From positions 248,001 through 312,000 of the forward strand of contig NZ_JABBHF010000004.1 in the NCBI RefSeq assembly GCF_012910715.1: a DNA stretch of 64,000 bases. The letters are read 5' to 3'. How positions within the stretch are numbered: position 1 is the first letter of the stretch; the number at the start of each line of letters is the position of its first letter. The DNA is from Flavivirga algicola. GTDB lineage: Bacteria; Bacteroidota; Bacteroidia; Flavobacteriales; Flavobacteriaceae. Position numbers and translations under genes: made by a program. The notes beneath the pieces were generated by a model. The model did not search any database. It was given only the letters and a program-made list of their open reading frames with translations, and was not told the DNA's origin. Positions 54,112 through 62,424 of this stretch are shown one piece after another.

Positions 54112-56715
54112 TTAAAATTGCTGTCCAATAATGAAGTGTGTTTCCCAATTTCGACTGGATCCTGGGTCTCCAGGAATGTCATCGAAACGATGACCAAAAT
54201 CAATCCCTAATAACCCGAATGCTGGCATGAAAATACGAACACCTACACCTGCAGATCGATTAATATTAAATGGATTATAGTCTCTAAAATTATTATAAGA
54301 TGCACCGCCTTCCAGAAAGCTTAAGGCATAGATTTTTGCTGAAGCTTTTAGTGTTATAGGGTATCGAAGCTCTAAAGAAAATTTGTTATAGATTGTTCCC
54401 CCATCTTGATCTGATAATGACTGATTTGGATATCCGCGTAATTGTATGGCTTCTCTACCATCTAAACTATAGTTTCCTAAACCATCACCACCAACAAAAA
54501 AGCGCTCAAAAGGAATAGTACCTCTAGCATTATTGTAAGCACCTAAGAAACCAAACTCTACACTTGGTCTTAGTACCAGATCTTTTACAATTTGAGTGTA
54601 CCAATCACCTTTAAACTTTACTTTATAAAACTCTAGCCATTTATAGCGTTCTTGATCTATTTCTGCAATTCTATTTCCAGCATTAGTTCTGTCCAATTGG
54701 CTACTGTTTACGTCTCTAATGATGGCATCGTTAGTATCGCGCTCGTCTTTAAGTGCATCATAATCTACACCATTAAATAAAGAGTAGGGAACTGATAATT
54801 TCGCTGATACGCTAAAATTCGATCCCGCAGTTGGGAAAATAGGATCTACGCTAGTGTTATTTCTACTTAGTCCGATAGTATACGATAAGTTGTTTGAATA
54901 CCCGTCTCCAAAAGTAAATAAGCCTGTATTATAATTATTTAAATCGTAACGTTGGTAACTAACAGCCTGAGATAAGGTGAAAAAGTCATCTGGAACAGTT
55001 AAGCGTTTTGCTAAACCAAATGTAATACCAGTTATATTAAAACTTCTGCTTTTATCGGCATTTCTAGTTTGCGGATTAAACAAAAACTGTTTAGTATGTG
55101 ATAATGACGATGAAAATTGAACGGGTCTTTTACCTCCCAACCAAGGTTCAGAAAAAGAAAAGCTATAGGTTTGGTAAAAACGACTGGCCTGTAAACGTAA
55201 AGCTAGTTTTTGCCCGTCTCCCATAGGGATTGGTTTGTAAGCGTCTTTTTTAAAGATGTCTTTTATTGAAAAGTTGTTAAAAGACAGTCCAAGTGTTCCT
55301 ATAAAGCCACCGCCTCCATAACCTCCTTGTAATTCGATTTGACTGGATCCTGTTTCTTTAACAGAATATTCCATGTCTATAGTTCCTTCGTTTGGGTTTG
55401 GGTTATTAAAGTTTGGTGAAATTTCCTGAGCATCGAAAAATCCTAGCTGGCCAAGTTCTCTAACGGTACGTACAACATTTGCTTTTCTGTACAGTTGCCC
55501 GGGGCGTGTTCTAATTTCTCGGTAAATTACATGATCGTTTGTTTTATCATTTCCAACAACAGTCACACTATTGAAATAAGCTGGCTTACCTTCAATTATT
55601 CTAATCTCCATGTCTATAACATTGTTATCTGCACTTACCTCGACAGGATTTATAGTAGAGAATAGGTAACCATGGTTTTGATACTCGTTAGTGATATCGA
55701 AAGCATCAGGTTTAGAGTTGTCTGCTATACGTTCTTGTAATAAAACACCATTGTAAGTGTCTCCTTTTTTAATACGAAGTATTCGAGATAAATATTCATT
55801 ACTATAAACGGTATTACCAATAAATGTGATGTCTCCAAAGGTGTATAACTCACCTTCATTTACATCTATATTGAGAGAAATGGTCTTATCGTCATTAATT
55901 ATTAAACTATCTGATAAGATTCGGGCATCTCTATAACCATTTTCTTTGTACTTTTCTATAACACTAGATAAATCGGCTTGGTAGGCAGAATCAATAAATT
56001 TAGAACGTTTAAAGATTCTTAAGCGATTTATTTTTTTAGTGCTTTTCATACTCTTTCTAAGCTTTTTATCACTTAGAACATTGTTGCCATTAAAAACAAT
56101 GTCTTTAATTTTAACTTTTTCGCCTTTATCAATATTAAGTACCATATTAACACGGGCTACTTTAACAGAATCTTTTACCTCTATCGTGTTAATATGTATT
56201 TTAGAGTTTAAATACCCTTCTTTTTTGTATTTGTTAACTAAATAGTTTTTAGTTGTCGTAATAAGGTTTTCGGTTACTTTAGTGCCCTTTTTTAATTTGT
56301 TTTCTTCAATGATCTTTTCTTTTTTAGATTTTTTTATACCATTGATCTTTAGCTCATTAAGTTGAGGTAAATCAGACAGTCTTATTTCTAAAAAAGCGAC
56401 ATCACCTTCTATTTTGGTAACATAAACTTCTATATCGCTAAACAATTTGGATTTCCAAAGCTTTTTAATAGCTGTACTAATATCCTCACCAGGAATGGTT
56501 ATTTCTTTCCCCTTTCTTAAACCAGAATAAGTTACTATGGTTTGTTCGCTAAAAGAGCTATTCCCAGAAACAGTAATGCCTCCTAAAGTATATTTGTTAT
56601 TACTGTTGTAGGTTACTTCCTGTCCTTGAATACTAAAACTGCCTACAAAAAGTAATAGCACTAAAATGTGCTTTATATATATAGCTGAAAATGAAATATT
56701 AGCTAAGTTGTTCAC
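54112..56715 (-). CDS. bamA: Outer membrane protein assembly factor BamA
   Basis: 867 residues from the GTG at 56715. This start gives a short N-terminus, then the hydrophobic IKHILVLLLFVGSFSIQGQ signal. ATG options at 56802 and 56766 extend deep into uppS and add an unlikely polar leader. Five POTRA domains (about 45-430) are followed by a 16-strand barrel domain (about 430-867) with the conserved VRGYP-like motif (LRGYPNQSLSD) and IDFGHRFD near the end. BamA is the core insertase of outer membrane barrels. It overlaps uppS by 17 bases. Confidence 0.94.
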   Translation of the reverse strand: MNNLANISFSAIYIKHILVLLLFVGSFSIQGQEVTYNSNNKYTLGGITVSGNSSFSEQTIVTYSGLRKGKEITIPGEDISTAIKKLWKSKLFSDIEVYVTKIEGDVAFLEIRLSDLPQLNELKINGIKKSKKEKIIEENKLKKGTKVTENLITTTKNYLVNKYKKEGYLNSKIHINTIEVKDSVKVARVNMVLNIDKGEKVKIKDIVFNGNNVLSDKKLRKSMKSTKKINRLRIFKRSKFIDSAYQADLSSVIEKYKENGYRDARILSDSLIINDDKTISLNIDVNEGELYTFGDITFIGNTVYSNEYLSRILRIKKGDTYNGVLLQERIADNSKPDAFDITNEYQNHGYLFSTINPVEVSADNNVIDMEIRIIEGKPAYFNSVTVVGNDKTNDHVIYREIRTRPGQLYRKANVVRTVRELGQLGFFDAQEISPNFNNPNPNEGTIDMEYSVKETGSSQIELQGGYGGGGFIGTLGLSFNNFSIKDIFKKDAYKPIPMGDGQKLALRLQASRFYQTYSFSFSEPWLGGKRPVQFSSSLSHTKQFLFNPQTRNADKSRSFNITGITFGLAKRLTVPDDFFTLSQAVSYQRYDLNNYNTGLFTFGDGYSNNLSYTIGLSRNNTSVDPIFPTAGSNFSVSAKLSVPYSLFNGVDYDALKDERDTNDAIIRDVNSSQLDRTNAGNRIAEIDQERYKWLEFYKVKFKGDWYTQIVKDLVLRPSVEFGFLGAYNNARGTIPFERFFVGGDGLGNYSLDGREAIQLRGYPNQSLSDQDGGTIYNKFSLELRYPITLKASAKIYALSFLEGGASYNNFRDYNPFNINRSAGVGVRIFMPAFGLLGIDFGHRFDDIPGDPGSSRNWETHFIIGQQF

Positions 56716-57439
56716 TTGTTTTCCCAAATCGTCGTTCTCTTTTTTGATATTCAATAATAGCTTCATACAAATGTTCTTTTGTAAAATCTGGCCACAGTAC
56801 ATTTGTGAAATATAATTCTGCGTACGCTATTTGCCAAAGCAAAAAGTTGCTTATGCGTTGCTCCCCACTTGTTCTAATTAGCAAATCTACATCTGGCAAA
56901 TTTTGCGTGTAAAGATGCTCATTTATAATTGATTCATCAATATTATCGGGCGAAATTATATTATTTTTAACTTTAATACTAATTTCTTTAACAGTGTTTT
57001 GTATTTCTTCTCTAGAACCATAGCTTAATGCAAGGGTTAGAGTCATTCTATTATTATGTTTTGTGTTGTCAATAACATCAATAAGCTCTTTGTGGACTTT
57101 TTTAGGAAGCGAATTTAGATTTCCTATAGCGGCAAGCTTTATATTGTTATCTTGAAGTGTTTTTATTTCTTTTTTTAAAGAAGACACCAGAAGTTTCATT
57201 AAAGTTTGTACTTCTAATTTAGGTCGGTTCCAGTTTTCGGTAGAAAAGGCATAAAGAGTCAAGTTTTTAATGCCTAGTTCTGCACATGCTTCGACGGTTC
57301 GTCGTACAGATTTTGTGCCATTTTCATGTCCAAAGGCACGTATCATCCCTTTTTGTTTTGCCCAACGTCCGTTGCCATCCATTATAATAGCAATGTGCTT
57401 TGGTAGTGTTCCGTTTTGTATGCTTTCTTTTAAGTTCAT
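56699..57439 (-). CDS. uppS: Undecaprenyl diphosphate synthase
   Basis: 246 residues from the ATG at 57439; a longer frame to 57475 would overlap the preceding gene. UppS builds the C55 lipid carrier for peptidoglycan and surface polysaccharides from isopentenyl diphosphate units. The N-terminal HIAIIMDGNGRWAKQKG (Asp 21) and the later LTLYAFSTENW, LALSYGSREEI and DLLIRTSGEQRISNFLLWQ are diagnostic. It begins 1 base after the DUF6089 stop and overlaps bamA, an arrangement standard for Flavobacteriaceae. Confidence 0.96.
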   Translation of the reverse strand: MNLKESIQNGTLPKHIAIIMDGNGRWAKQKGMIRAFGHENGTKSVRRTVEACAELGIKNLTLYAFSTENWNRPKLEVQTLMKLLVSSLKKEIKTLQDNNIKLAAIGNLNSLPKKVHKELIDVIDNTKHNNRMTLTLALSYGSREEIQNTVKEISIKVKNNIISPDNIDESIINEHLYTQNLPDVDLLIRTSGEQRISNFLLWQIAYAELYFTNVLWPDFTKEHLYEAIIEYQKRERRFGKTSEQLS

Positions 57440-57440
57440 T

Positions 57441-58130
57441 TTAATTACCAGGGCAATAACAAGGATTTTCTCCAAATGTATATGTTAAGGTTAGTCCTGA
57501 AAACATATACCAATCGTTATTGTTTATATTGCCAAATCTGTATTGTTGTCTGTTCTGAGCTTTGGGAAGGCTTCCGTCAAGTCGATCAGAAAATGTATAA
57601 CGGGCGCCAACTTCTATCCCCAAAATTATATTATCTAAAAAAGATGCTTTAAAACCTAATACCATAGGAATACCATAAGCCCAACTTGACATGTTTTCGG
57701 GCGTTTGTACACCATTTAAGAAATAATGATTATCGTGTTTGGTTGTACTTATACCAGTATATAAGTAAGGTGTCGCTATTTTTTGTCCCGAATGTAAATC
57801 AAAATCTAAAAATGTAAATTCCAATCCCAATGAAATCTCCATAATACTACTCGAAAACTCGTACCCTCTTTGAATACGTCTTGGGTCGTCAGATTTGGTG
57901 TCGACACCCTTTAATTCACTAAAAATTACTGAAGCTCGATAAGAATGCCTTTTACTTCGATTCCATTTATAAATCCCACCAAAAGCTAATTGATTTGGGG
58001 AGATATAATCTGTTGCACCTACATCTCCAATAAAGTTACTTCCCCCCATAAAAACACCTATTTCGTTAATTTGGGAGTAGCTAAAATGAATGCTTAATAT
58101 GCTTAATATCAATATGGTTAAATGCCTCAT
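57441..58130 (-). CDS. DUF6089 family outer membrane beta-barrel protein
   Basis: 229 residues. A signal peptide (1-19, ending SYSQ) is followed by INEIGVFMGGSNFIGDVGAT, the start of an eight-strand-like barrel with aromatic girdle residues, ending GLTLTYTFGENPCYCPGN. The family sits upstream of uppS and bamA in Bacteroidota. Function unknown; the conserved location suggests a link to outer membrane biogenesis. A -7 box TATATTTG is on the minus strand at 58155-58148, and the region further upstream is the MITE-like element. Confidence 0.88.
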   Translation of the reverse strand: MRHLTILILSILSIHFSYSQINEIGVFMGGSNFIGDVGATDYISPNQLAFGGIYKWNRSKRHSYRASVIFSELKGVDTKSDDPRRIQRGYEFSSSIMEISLGLEFTFLDFDLHSGQKIATPYLYTGISTTKHDNHYFLNGVQTPENMSSWAYGIPMVLGFKASFLDNIILGIEVGARYTFSDRLDGSLPKAQNRQQYRFGNINNNDWYMFSGLTLTYTFGENPCYCPGN

Positions 58131-58165
58131 AAATATTCAAAAGTTTGCAAATATAATAAATAAGA

Positions 58166-58351
58166 TTAGCTCAATACCAATTAAACTGTAAAACACCACA
58201 TATAATTCGTTTCTTTTTCACTTATATCTCTTCAAAAAATATAAACGTAGTCAATGCTATGCTTATATTTTATTCATTATCTAAGTAAAAAATAATTCAA
58301 ATTATTTATGCATTGTTTTGAAATTTAATTGGTATAAATAATTTGAGCTAA
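58166..58351. repeat. MITE-like element with long inverted ends
   Basis: Outer inverted repeats TTAGCTCAA (58166-58174) and TTGAGCTAA (58343-58351) and inner inverted repeats ATACCAATTAAA (58174-58185) and TTTAATTGGTAT (58324-58335) bracket about 140 bases without coding capacity. On the right side eight bases separate inner and outer arms; on the left there is no gap. A related half copy occurs at 40199-40245. It lies between nadK and DUF6089, both on the minus strand, and may supply or disturb the promoter region of the envelope operon. Confidence 0.55.
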
Positions 58352-58391
58352 ATTGTATTAGTGTAAAACAGTTTTTCTTATAAATTATTGC

Positions 58392-59276
58392 CTAATTACG
58401 CTTGTCTTCTCCCCAAAGAAGCTTTTTTCTAAGGGTATCTAAAAAACTTTCGTCTAAAAGATCAATCATTTTAATTTTGAAGTCTGCTTTCTTAATTTTG
58501 ATTATAGTACCGTTATCGAGCGTTGCAATTCTTGAGTCTAATGAAACCAAATGACTTTCCTCGCGTCCATCAACCTTTAACTGTATTTCGGTTGAATCTG
58601 GTATTATTAATGGTCGTGCACTTAAATTATGTGGCGCTATAGGTGTTATAACAAAACTATTCGTACTTGGTGTAATTACAGGCCCCCCACAGCTTAGAGA
58701 ATAACCTGTAGATCCTGTAGGCGTGGAAATTATTAAACCGTCACTCCAATAAGATGTAAGGTATTCGCCATCTAAATACGTTTCTACGGTAATCATAGAT
58801 GTTGTATTTTTTCTACTTACTGCGACTTCATTTAAGGCAAAATTAAGCGATGTAATATTTTTGTTTTCAGGAGTTGTTTCTATTGAAAGTAAGCTTCGTT
58901 CCGATATTCTATAATGCCCGTCGATAATGTTTTGAATAGCATGCTCAATAGCATCCACCTGTATGGTTGCTAAAAAACCTAAACGTCCAGTATTGATTCC
59001 AATTATAGGAATATCAATATCTTTTACAAAGGTAATGGCTCTTAAAATAGTACCATCACCTCCAACACTTACAAGGAAATCAAAAGAAGTATCTAATGCA
59101 TCAAATGTTTTAAATGAGGCAAAGTCTTTTATATTAGGAGATTCTTGATGAATAATATTAAAGAACTCAGTTTCAATATAGGCATCAATATCTTTTTTTA
59201 ATAAGTAATTAAATAACGTTTCTACCGAGGCTGTTGTCGTTTCATTGTAGAATCGTCCAAAAATAGCAACTTTCAT
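58392..59276 (-). CDS. nadK: NAD kinase
   Basis: 294 residues, normal length. NadK phosphorylates NAD to NADP, the only source of NADP. The signature GGDGT (72-76), IGINTGRLGFLA and the NE/D-rich ISTPTGSTGYSLSCGGPV motif are intact. It is in the conserved cluster with CBS and pdxJ. A 261-base gap containing the MITE-like element separates it from DUF6089, which reads the same way. Confidence 0.96.
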   Translation of the reverse strand: MKVAIFGRFYNETTTASVETLFNYLLKKDIDAYIETEFFNIIHQESPNIKDFASFKTFDALDTSFDFLVSVGGDGTILRAITFVKDIDIPIIGINTGRLGFLATIQVDAIEHAIQNIIDGHYRISERSLLSIETTPENKNITSLNFALNEVAVSRKNTTSMITVETYLDGEYLTSYWSDGLIISTPTGSTGYSLSCGGPVITPSTNSFVITPIAPHNLSARPLIIPDSTEIQLKVDGREESHLVSLDSRIATLDNGTIIKIKKADFKIKMIDLLDESFLDTLRKKLLWGEDKRN

Positions 59277-59302
59277 GTGTCTCTTTATTGGTTTTTATGG
59301 GT

Positions 59303-59340
59303 CACACTTCGACTACACTCGGTATGAGCTAAAGGCGAAA
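59303..59340. repeat. Intergenic repeat (TTCGACTACACTCGG type)
   Basis: CACTTCGACTACACTCGGTATGAG, split here as CACTTCGACTACACTC then GGTATGAG, shares the CACTTCGACTACACT word with the reverse complement of the element after tonB copy 1. It lies between nadK and the CBS gene. Confidence 0.5.
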
Positions 59341-59416
59341 GGTTTAGTGTAAACTGTGGCAGCGATAACATTATTTTTCTTATGAAACTAATTTTTAGTT
59401 TTGGATGATCCATTAT

Positions 59417-60076
59417 TTACATATTTAAGTATTTATTCAAATAATCCGATCGATCTTTAAGACTTTCAATATAGCTGTCTTCTTCATGTCCAGATACAAT
59501 GTTGTAGCTATACCTGCGGAAGGTTTGAATAATCTCGTTAAGTCCTGTATTACCTATCTTAACAGTCACCTGTACTACATCGTTTTTTATTTTTGAAACA
59601 AAAGCTCCTAAAAGTTTCCCATTGTTAGATTCGACGATTTGACTTATCTCACTAAACGAATAATCATTAATTCCTTTTTCAACGACCAAAACACCGCCAG
59701 CTTCAAAAAAGAAAGGTGACTCGTTAAAAAGGCTAATGATATCATTAAGTTCATAATATCCTAAATAATTGTTCTTTCCATCCAAAACGGGCATGATATT
59801 AGCTGAGTTCTGTGCAAAAGCTTCCAATACATCTAACCAGAGCGTATTGTCCCTAACAAAAAAATCTTCAATTGAATACAGGTAATCACTAATAAGCTTG
59901 TCACTTTCGAAACAATGTGCGTCTGTTTCAAAAAAAGTACCTAAAAAAATACCGTTATCATCTTTAATAGGAATGTGAGAATAGGTTAACTGATTAAACA
60001 GTAATTGTAGTTCGCTTATTTTGTTATGACTGCTTAAAGGTTTGATATCATTTATAATATATTCTGAAAGTTTCAT
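59417..60076 (-). CDS. CBS domain-containing protein
   Basis: 219 residues. The N-terminal ~135 residues contain a pair of CBS-like motifs (LFNQLTYSHIPIKDDNGIFLG and ANIMPVLDGKNNYLGYYELND), which usually bind adenosyl ligands. The C-terminal part (about 145-219, FSEISQIVESNNGKLLGAFVS) is an ACT-like alpha-beta segment. No catalytic domain is attached. The conserved position between pdxJ and nadK suggests a regulatory role near nucleotide or cofactor metabolism, which is inference. Confidence 0.88.
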   Translation of the reverse strand: MKLSEYIINDIKPLSSHNKISELQLLFNQLTYSHIPIKDDNGIFLGTFFETDAHCFESDKLISDYLYSIEDFFVRDNTLWLDVLEAFAQNSANIMPVLDGKNNYLGYYELNDIISLFNESPFFFEAGGVLVVEKGINDYSFSEISQIVESNNGKLLGAFVSKIKNDVVQVTVKIGNTGLNEIIQTFRRYSYNIVSGHEEDSYIESLKDRSDYLNKYLNM

Positions 60077-60171
60077 TGGCCAGCTTTATGAGTATGCAAA
60101 TTAATTAAAAAAATAGTATATAAGCCTGTTCTACTTTGTATTTTTGCGAGGCTGTTTAAAAAGTTTATAAA

Positions 60172-60215
60172 TTGTCATTTTGAACGCAGTTGAAAAATCT
60201 CAATATTCTATAATA
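60172..60215. repeat. Degenerate GTCATTTTGAACGCAG repeat
   Basis: ATTGTCATTTTGAACGCAG followed by GTTGAAAAATCTC is a worn copy of the GTCATTCTGAGCGNAG ... GAAGAATCTC family. It lies in the 233-base divergent gap between the CBS gene and pdxJ, downstream of a -7-like TATTTTTG at 60139-60146. Confidence 0.5.
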
Positions 60216-60309
60216 AACAAGTATTTCATTTTTTTAGAGATTGTCTGCTGCAGTTAGGTTTACTATGTTCTGAATAACACTTTTTAGACCTCATTTTTAA
60301 AACTGAAGT

Positions 60310-61023
60310 ATGACAAAGTTAAGTGTAAATATTAATAAGATTGCTACGTTAAGAAACTCTAGAGGAGGCGATGTGCCAAATGTGGTTAAATTTGCAAAAG
60401 ATGTGCAACGGTTTGGTGCAGAGGGTGTAACAATTCATCCGAGGCCAGATGAACGCCATATACGCTATCAGGATGCCCGCGATTTAAAGTCGGAGGTTTA
60501 TACCGAATATAATATTGAAGGTAATCCTATAGATTCTTTTGTAGAATTGGTTTTAAGTGTTAAACCAACTCAGGTTACATTGGTGCCTGATGCTGTTGAT
60601 GCTATTACTAGTAATGCAGGTTGGAATACCATAAAGCATAAAGGTTTTTTAACCGATGTTATTAAGGAGTTTCAACAAAATGGAATAAGGACATCTATTT
60701 TTGTAGATCCGGTACTAGAACATATTGAAGGCGCTAAAGCGGCAGGAACAGATAGAATTGAGTTGTATACCGAAGCTTTTGCACATCAATATAACTTAGG
60801 GGATACAAAGGGTATTAAGCCTTATGTAGATAGTGCTATGTTAGCAAATACCCTAGGCTTGGGCATTAACGCTGGACATGATCTGTCTCTGGAGAATATT
60901 GAATTCTTTAAAAAGAATATTCCTGGTTTGTTAGAGGTTTCAATAGGTCATGCTTTAATTGCCGAGAGTTTGTATTTGGGAGTGGAGAATGTTATTCAAA
61001 TGTATTTACGAAAACTAAAATAG
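60310..61023 (+). CDS. pdxJ: Pyridoxine 5'-phosphate synthase
   Basis: 237 residues, standard length. PdxJ joins 1-deoxyxylulose 5-phosphate and 3-amino-2-oxopropyl phosphate to make pyridoxine 5'-phosphate in the DXP-dependent vitamin B6 pathway. The N-terminal LSVNINKIATLRNSRGG (NINKIATLRN) and the HPRPDERHI motif, plus the C-terminal VSIGHALIAESL, are diagnostic. The next gene starts one base after the stop. The gene is divergent from the CBS/nadK block. Confidence 0.97.
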   Translation: MTKLSVNINKIATLRNSRGGDVPNVVKFAKDVQRFGAEGVTIHPRPDERHIRYQDARDLKSEVYTEYNIEGNPIDSFVELVLSVKPTQVTLVPDAVDAITSNAGWNTIKHKGFLTDVIKEFQQNGIRTSIFVDPVLEHIEGAKAAGTDRIELYTEAFAHQYNLGDTKGIKPYVDSAMLANTLGLGINAGHDLSLENIEFFKKNIPGLLEVSIGHALIAESLYLGVENVIQMYLRKLK

Positions 61024-61024
61024 T

Positions 61025-61789
61025 ATGATAATACATTCAAATATTATAGGTAAAGGGAAGCCATTTGTAATTCTTCATGGTTTTTTAGGGATGAGTGATA
61101 ATTGGAAAACTCTTGGCAGACAGTTTAGCGAACAAGGTTTTCAAGTGCATTTAGTAGATCAACGAAATCACGGTAGAAGCTTTTGGGGCGATGATTTTAG
61201 TTATGAAGTACTTGCAGAAGATTTAAAAAACTACTGCAAAGCACATGATTTAAATGATATTATATTGCTAGGGCATTCTATGGGAGGAAAAACGGCAATG
61301 TTTTTTGCAACCCAATACCCAGAAATAATCTCAAAATTAGTCGTGGCAGATATTTCTCCGCGCTTTTATCCAGTTCATCATGATACTATTTTGGAAGGCT
61401 TAGATGCTTTAGATTTTGATATTATTAAAAGTAGAGGGGAAGCCGATAAGTTGTTAAGTAATTATGTGTCTGATTTTGGAACACGTCAGTTTTTATTAAA
61501 AAACCTGTATTGGGTTGAAAAAGGGAAATTAGGCTTGCGTATTAACTTAGAAGTTTTAAAAGAAGAAGTTGCCGAGGTAGGTGAATCTTTGCCCTCTCAT
61601 GCTCGTTTTGAAAAAAATACGTTGTTTGTAAGAGGTGACCGATCAGAATATATAGGTGTTGGTGACGAAGTCATTATTCCTAATCATTTTCCAGAATCGG
61701 AAATTGTAACCATTGCTAATGCTGGGCATTGGCTGCATGCCGAAAATCCAAAAGACTTTTTTGAGGCTGTATTACAGTTCGTTGAGTGA
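61025..61789 (+). CDS. Alpha/beta hydrolase (YbfF-like)
   Basis: 254 residues. The oxyanion region HGFLGMSDNW (18-27), nucleophile elbow GHSMGG (Ser 85) and catalytic His 235 (NAGHWLHAE) are all present, and DQRNHGRS is typical of the YbfF esterase group. The natural substrate is unknown; acyl-CoA or short-chain esters are family possibilities. It is one base after pdxJ, so co-transcribed. Confidence 0.92.
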   Translation: MIIHSNIIGKGKPFVILHGFLGMSDNWKTLGRQFSEQGFQVHLVDQRNHGRSFWGDDFSYEVLAEDLKNYCKAHDLNDIILLGHSMGGKTAMFFATQYPEIISKLVVADISPRFYPVHHDTILEGLDALDFDIIKSRGEADKLLSNYVSDFGTRQFLLKNLYWVEKGKLGLRINLEVLKEEVAEVGESLPSHARFEKNTLFVRGDRSEYIGVGDEVIIPNHFPESEIVTIANAGHWLHAENPKDFFEAVLQFVE

Positions 61790-61842
61790 TTTTTTGTACT
61801 TTTAGTTGTGTTAATGACACCCAATAGATAAAACAAATACAG

Positions 61843-62190
61843 ATGAAACTCCTAATCAAACTTTTATTAAATGCCATTGCTGTATTTGTAATAGCACATT
61901 TTTTAAATGGAGTAGATGTCGATAGTTATATAACGGCCTTTATTGTCGCTGTGGTATTGTCGGTATTAAATCTATTTGTGAAACCTGTTTTAATTATTTT
62001 TACTTTACCAATTACCATAGTTACTTTAGGTTTGTTTCTATTAATAATTAATGCATTGATTATTTTATTAGCCGATAAGTTAATTGATGGCTTTTCTGTA
62101 AATAGCATTTGGATTGCAGTACTGTTTAGTATTCTACTTTCTGTTTTACAATCCATACTTCATTCGCTTTTAAAAGACGATAAAAAATAG
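61843..62190 (+). CDS. Phage holin family-like four-helix membrane protein (PF04020 type)
   Basis: 115 residues with four hydrophobic helices (about 3-22, 29-48, 53-78 and 89-107). The AVVLSVLNLFVKPVLIIFTLPITIVTLGLFLLIINAL core matches the mycobacterial-type four-TMS family often labelled phage holin. In most genomes this family is chromosomal and not tied to phage, and there is no phage gene here. Function unknown. It follows the hydrolase after 53 bases and may be in the same operon. Confidence 0.88.
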   Translation: MKLLIKLLLNAIAVFVIAHFLNGVDVDSYITAFIVAVVLSVLNLFVKPVLIIFTLPITIVTLGLFLLIINALIILLADKLIDGFSVNSIWIAVLFSILLSVLQSILHSLLKDDKK

Positions 62191-62306
62191 CTTAAAATGA
62201 GTCCTTGCTTTATGGACTTTAAAACTAAAAATTTTAATAGCAGAATAACACATATGGCCTTTGAAAATCAATAAATAAGGCTGTGAAAAATCAAGTGGTT
62301 AAAAAC

Positions 62307-62337
62307 TTTGCTAGGATGTAAAAATATTATATTTTTG
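62307..62337 (+). promoter_or_regulatory. Bacteroidota-type promoter for tig
   Basis: TTTG (62307-62310) and TATTTTTG (62330-62337) with exactly 19 bases between them match the Bacteroidota primary sigma factor consensus. The predicted start of transcription is about 80 bases before the tig ATG. Confidence 0.75.
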
Positions 62338-62424
62338 CATCCCAATTTTGGTTACACAAATTTTAGTTTTTTAAAAGAAAACTTTATTGTTAAATGCCTG
62401 ACACAGGGCTTTATATGATTTAAA

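Noticed and set aside
61843-62190. Prophage remnant suggested by a phage holin family name
   Set aside because: The four-helix PF04020-type family is usually chromosomal; no phage gene, integrase or attachment repeat is present.
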